Source: Streptomyces sp. MBT65 | Lineage (GTDB): Bacteria; Actinomycetota; Actinomycetes; Streptomycetales; Streptomycetaceae | DNA: 49,230 nt | Reading direction: 5' to 3' | Assembly: GCF_016612545.1 (NCBI RefSeq) | Contig: NZ_JAENRY010000069.1 | Coordinates: 1-49,230 of the forward strand | In this document: in pieces, positions 46,842-49,230 of the stretch | Layout: each line of letters opens with the position of its first letter | How positions within the stretch are numbered: the first letter of the stretch is position 1 | The notes under the pieces: model-generated | The model's database searches: none | Seen by the model: the letters and a program-made list of their open reading frames with translations, nothing else | Told to the model about the DNA's origin: nothing | Made by a program: the position numbers and the translations under genes

Positions 46842-49058
46842 ATGACGAGTGAGCAGTCCGGCAACACGACCTCATCGGGCCGGTCCGTGACGATGCCCGT
46901 GGCGGACAGCGCGGGGTGGGACGCGATGGATGTGCGGGCGGTGGACACCGTCCGGGTGCTGGCGGCCGACGCGGTGCAGAAGGTCGGCAACGGGCATCCC
47001 GGCACGGCGATGAGCCTCGCCCCGCTGGCGCATCTGCTGTTCCAGAACGTCATGCGGCACGACCCGGCCGACGACCAGTGGCTGGGCCGCGACCGGTTCG
47101 TGCTCTCCTGCGGGCACTCCAGCCTGACCCTCTACATCCAGCTCTACCTGACCGGCTACGGCCTTGAGCTGTCGGACCTGGAGGCGTACCGCACCTGGGG
47201 TTCGGCCACCCCCGGGCACCCCGAACACCGGCACACCCGTGGCGTGGAGATCACCACCGGCCCGCTGGGCCAGGGGCTCGCCAGTGCGGTCGGCATGGCG
47301 ATGGCGGCCCGGCGGGAGCGCGGTCTGCTCGACCCCGACGCCGACCCCGGCAGCAGTCCCTTCGACCACCAGGTCTACGTCATCGCCTCCGACGGCGACA
47401 TGATGGAGGGCGTCACCGCCGAGGCCGCGTCGCTCGCCGGGCACCAGGAGCTGGGCAACCTCGTCGTCTTCTACGACTCCAACCACATCTCGATCGAGGA
47501 CGACACCGACGTCTCCTTCAGCGAGGACGTACCCGCCCGCTTCGCCGCCTACGGCTGGCACGTGCAGACCGTCGACTGGACACGCACGGGCGAGTACGTC
47601 GAGGACGTGGACGCCCTGCTGGCCGCGGTGCGCGCCGCGCGCGACGAGGACGGCCGGCCCTCGCTGATCATGATGCGCACGCTGATCGGCTGGCCCGCGC
47701 CCACCAAGCAGAACACCGGCAAGGCCCACGGCTCCGCGCTGGGCGAGGACGAGGTCGCCGCGACCAAGCGGCTGCTCGGCTTCGACCCCGAGCAGCACTT
47801 CGCCGTAGAGGACGCCGTGCTGGCCCGCACCCGCCAAGCCGCCGACCGCGGGCGCCAGGCGCATGCCGCGTGGGACGAGGGGTTCGGGGCCTGGCGGGCG
47901 GCCCATCCCGAGCGGGCTGAACTGCTGGACCGCCTTCAGGCGCAGCGGCTGCCGGACGGCTGGACCGAGGCCCTGCCCGCCTTCCCCGCCGACCCCAAAG
48001 GGATGGCCACCCGCGCCGCGTCGGGCGAGGTGCTCAGCGCGCTCGCCCCGGTACTGCCGGAACTGTGGGGCGGCTCGGCCGACCTGGCCGGGAGCAACAA
48101 CACCACCATGGACGGCGAGCCGTCCTTCGTGCCCCCCGACCGCCAGACCAAGGACTGGAAGGGCGGACCCTACGGCCGCACCCTGCACTTCGGCATCCGC
48201 GAGCACGCCATGGGCGCGATCCTCAACGGCATCGCCCTGCAGAGCCTGACCCGCCCCTACGGCGGCACGTTCCTGACCTTCTCGGACTACATGCGCCCCG
48301 CCGTCCGCCTGGCCGCACTGATGAAACTGCCCACCACCTACGTATGGACCCACGACTCCATCGGCCTCGGCGAGGACGGCCCCACCCACCAGCCCGTGGA
48401 ACACCTGGCCGCACTGCGCGCCATCCCCGGCCTCGACGTGGTCCGCCCCGCCGACGCGAACGAGACCACCGCCTGCTGGCGCACCGTCCTGGAACACCGG
48501 GACCGCCCTGCCGCGCTGATCCTGACCAGGCAGAACGTGCCCGTCCTCGACCGCGGCAACGGTGCCTGCGCTCCCGCCCGGGACGCGGCCCGCGGCGGAT
48601 ACGTCCTCACCGACACCGCACACGACACCACGCCTGACGTCATCCTCGTGGCGACCGGCTCCGAGGTGCACATCGCCCTGGAGGCGAGCGGGCTGCTGGC
48701 GGCCGACGGTCTCCCTGTGCGGGTCGTGTCGATGCCCTGCCGGGAGTGGTTCGCCGCCCAGCCCCCGGCCTACCAGGACGAGGTGCTCCCGCCGTCCGTA
48801 CGAGCCCGGGTCAGCGTCGAGGCCGCGGTGGGACAGGGCTGGCGCGACGTGGTCGGCGACGCCGGACGGATCGTCGGCCTGGAGCACTACGGCGCCTCCG
48901 CCGACTACGAGCGCCTGTACTCCGAGTTCGGCATCACCCCCGAGGCCGTCGCCACAGCCGCCCGCGACAGCATCCACGACGCCGAACGCGCCCCGCGCCC
49001 CGGCGGGCACCACCAGACGTCCGCGCCGACCGACGGCGGCACCGGCGACCGTCCCTGA
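46842..49058 (+). CDS. tkt: Transketolase
   Basis: 738 residues, full-length TPP-dependent transketolase of the pentose-phosphate pathway, which moves two-carbon units between sugar phosphates. Landmarks: VQKVGNGHPGTAMSLAPLAH, DRFVLSCGHSS, TTGPLGQGLASAVGMAMAAR, the TPP motif SDGDMMEGVTAEAASLAGHQ, FYDSNHISIE, and in the second half IREHAMGAILNGIAL and HDSIGLGEDGPTHQPVEHLA, followed by a C-terminal domain. ATG 46842 has GGAG eight bases upstream. The C-terminal tail (RPGGHHQTSAPTDGGTGDRP) is a short disordered extension. A second tkt copy would be expected elsewhere; here the gene may belong to a stress- or NADPH-linked operon. Confidence 0.95.
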   Translation: MTSEQSGNTTSSGRSVTMPVADSAGWDAMDVRAVDTVRVLAADAVQKVGNGHPGTAMSLAPLAHLLFQNVMRHDPADDQWLGRDRFVLSCGHSSLTLYIQLYLTGYGLELSDLEAYRTWGSATPGHPEHRHTRGVEITTGPLGQGLASAVGMAMAARRERGLLDPDADPGSSPFDHQVYVIASDGDMMEGVTAEAASLAGHQELGNLVVFYDSNHISIEDDTDVSFSEDVPARFAAYGWHVQTVDWTRTGEYVEDVDALLAAVRAARDEDGRPSLIMMRTLIGWPAPTKQNTGKAHGSALGEDEVAATKRLLGFDPEQHFAVEDAVLARTRQAADRGRQAHAAWDEGFGAWRAAHPERAELLDRLQAQRLPDGWTEALPAFPADPKGMATRAASGEVLSALAPVLPELWGGSADLAGSNNTTMDGEPSFVPPDRQTKDWKGGPYGRTLHFGIREHAMGAILNGIALQSLTRPYGGTFLTFSDYMRPAVRLAALMKLPTTYVWTHDSIGLGEDGPTHQPVEHLAALRAIPGLDVVRPADANETTACWRTVLEHRDRPAALILTRQNVPVLDRGNGACAPARDAARGGYVLTDTAHDTTPDVILVATGSEVHIALEASGLLAADGLPVRVVSMPCREWFAAQPPAYQDEVLPPSVRARVSVEAAVGQGWRDVVGDAGRIVGLEHYGASADYERLYSEFGITPEAVATAARDSIHDAERAPRPGGHHQTSAPTDGGTGDRP

Positions 49059-49128
49059 CAGCGCGCACACGGACGGTCTGTCCGGCTTCCGCCGTACCCG
49101 GTACCCGCCCGTAGGACTGCTCCAAAAC

Positions 49129-49155
49129 GCCCGCCTCCGCAGGGGACGGGCGGGC
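49129..49155. terminator. Possible hairpin after tkt
   Basis: GCCCGCC / GGCGGGC, a 7-bp GC-only stem with a 13-base loop, 71 bases after the transketolase stop. It could be a weak terminator or attenuator before the next gene. Confidence 0.35.
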
Positions 49156-49202
49156 CGCGCGGCTCTCGCGCGACCGATGCCCAGCACCTCCTGGAGGTTC
49201 GT

Positions 49203-49230
49203 ATGCCCGACGCCACCGCGATGCCCGACG
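49203..49230 (+). CDS. Start of next gene (partial)
   Basis: ATG 49203 follows the strong ribosome site GGAGG at about seven bases, and the frame gives MPDATAMPD before the window ends. In actinobacteria transketolase is often followed by transaldolase or glucose-6-phosphate dehydrogenase, but nine residues are not enough to tell. Confidence 0.6.

Noticed and set aside
46872..49187. A 771-codon minus-strand frame opposite transketolase
   Set aside because: Gly/Val/Arg-rich shadow caused by the GC bias of the tkt codons; no domain, and transketolase is unambiguous.
1..49230. CRISPR arrays, rRNA and tRNA genes, transposase genes
   Set aside because: No regularly spaced repeats longer than two units, no cloverleaf-like segment and no recognisable transposase were seen by eye; scans with dedicated programs were not possible.

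Overview
This 49 kb window is very GC-rich, densely coding and full of actinobacterial families (DUF2637, DUF317, DUF6879, DUF5133, DUF6479, Scr1-type HTH regulators, EACC1). It is almost certainly from Streptomyces or a close relative, and its gene content looks accessory (mobile or chromosome-arm type) more than core. No rRNA, tRNA or CRISPR array was seen.

Region 1 (1-5.8 kb) is a mobilisation module: a phage/plasmid-type zinc-finger protein, a DUF2637 membrane protein, a MobC-like accessory protein overlapping a HxH relaxase, a strong hairpin terminator, and a convergent DUF317 protein. No integrase, origin or attachment site is visible, so the rest of the element probably lies upstream.

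Region 2 (5.8-10.7 kb) is a two-gene, translationally coupled predicted conflict system on the minus strand. A small membrane protein of the EACC1 type is followed by a 1495-residue protein with a caspase-like protease, a STAND NTPase, one membrane segment and WD40-like repeats.

Region 3 (11.2-17.2 kb) is a tightly packed plus-strand cassette. It begins with a small protein, DUF6879 and an Scr1-family HTH regulator. These are followed by a small DUF6415-like protein, a degenerate Nudix protein, a 28-residue membrane peptide, an unknown 80-residue protein, a DapF-family epimerase, a Ddl-type ATP-grasp ligase, a C39-type peptidase and a free-standing MurF C-terminal domain. Four pairs of an 8-bp GGCAAGTT-like direct repeat with 10-bp periodicity lie in front of its two transcription units. 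I regard this as the best candidate for an undescribed system: peptidoglycan-type enzymes apparently redeployed to make or process a small peptide.

Region 4 (17.3-20.7 kb) holds an MFS exporter with a coupled hypothetical gene, a divergent CGNR zinc-finger regulator and about 950 bp of decayed sequence that includes the last residues of an NRPS-type adenylation domain. Region 5 (20.7-24.4 kb) is a signalling locus: a CHASE3 histidine kinase, an overlapping receiver-PP2C phosphatase and a divergent HTH-receiver protein.

Region 6 (24.5-46.8 kb) is rich in stress and redox genes: a DJ-1-type protein, FAD-Rieske oxidoreductase, AI-2E transporter, flavin reductase, YihY, HDO-type iron enzyme, CDGSH protein, catalase, GlsB, FUSC exporter, alpha/beta hydrolase, SDR, hydrophobic proteins, hemerythrin and a SigB/SigF-type sigma factor. 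Three sites match the sigma-B promoter pattern GNNT-N15-GGGTAC, including one before the catalase, so much of this block may be a regulon of the sigma factor encoded beside it. It also carries scars: a partial second copy of the AI-2E transporter 3' end, a cut STAS gene, a frameshifted and truncated isochorismatase gene, and an intact plus a frameshifted copy of a tiny peptide gene. The window ends with transketolase (tkt) and the first codons of the next gene.
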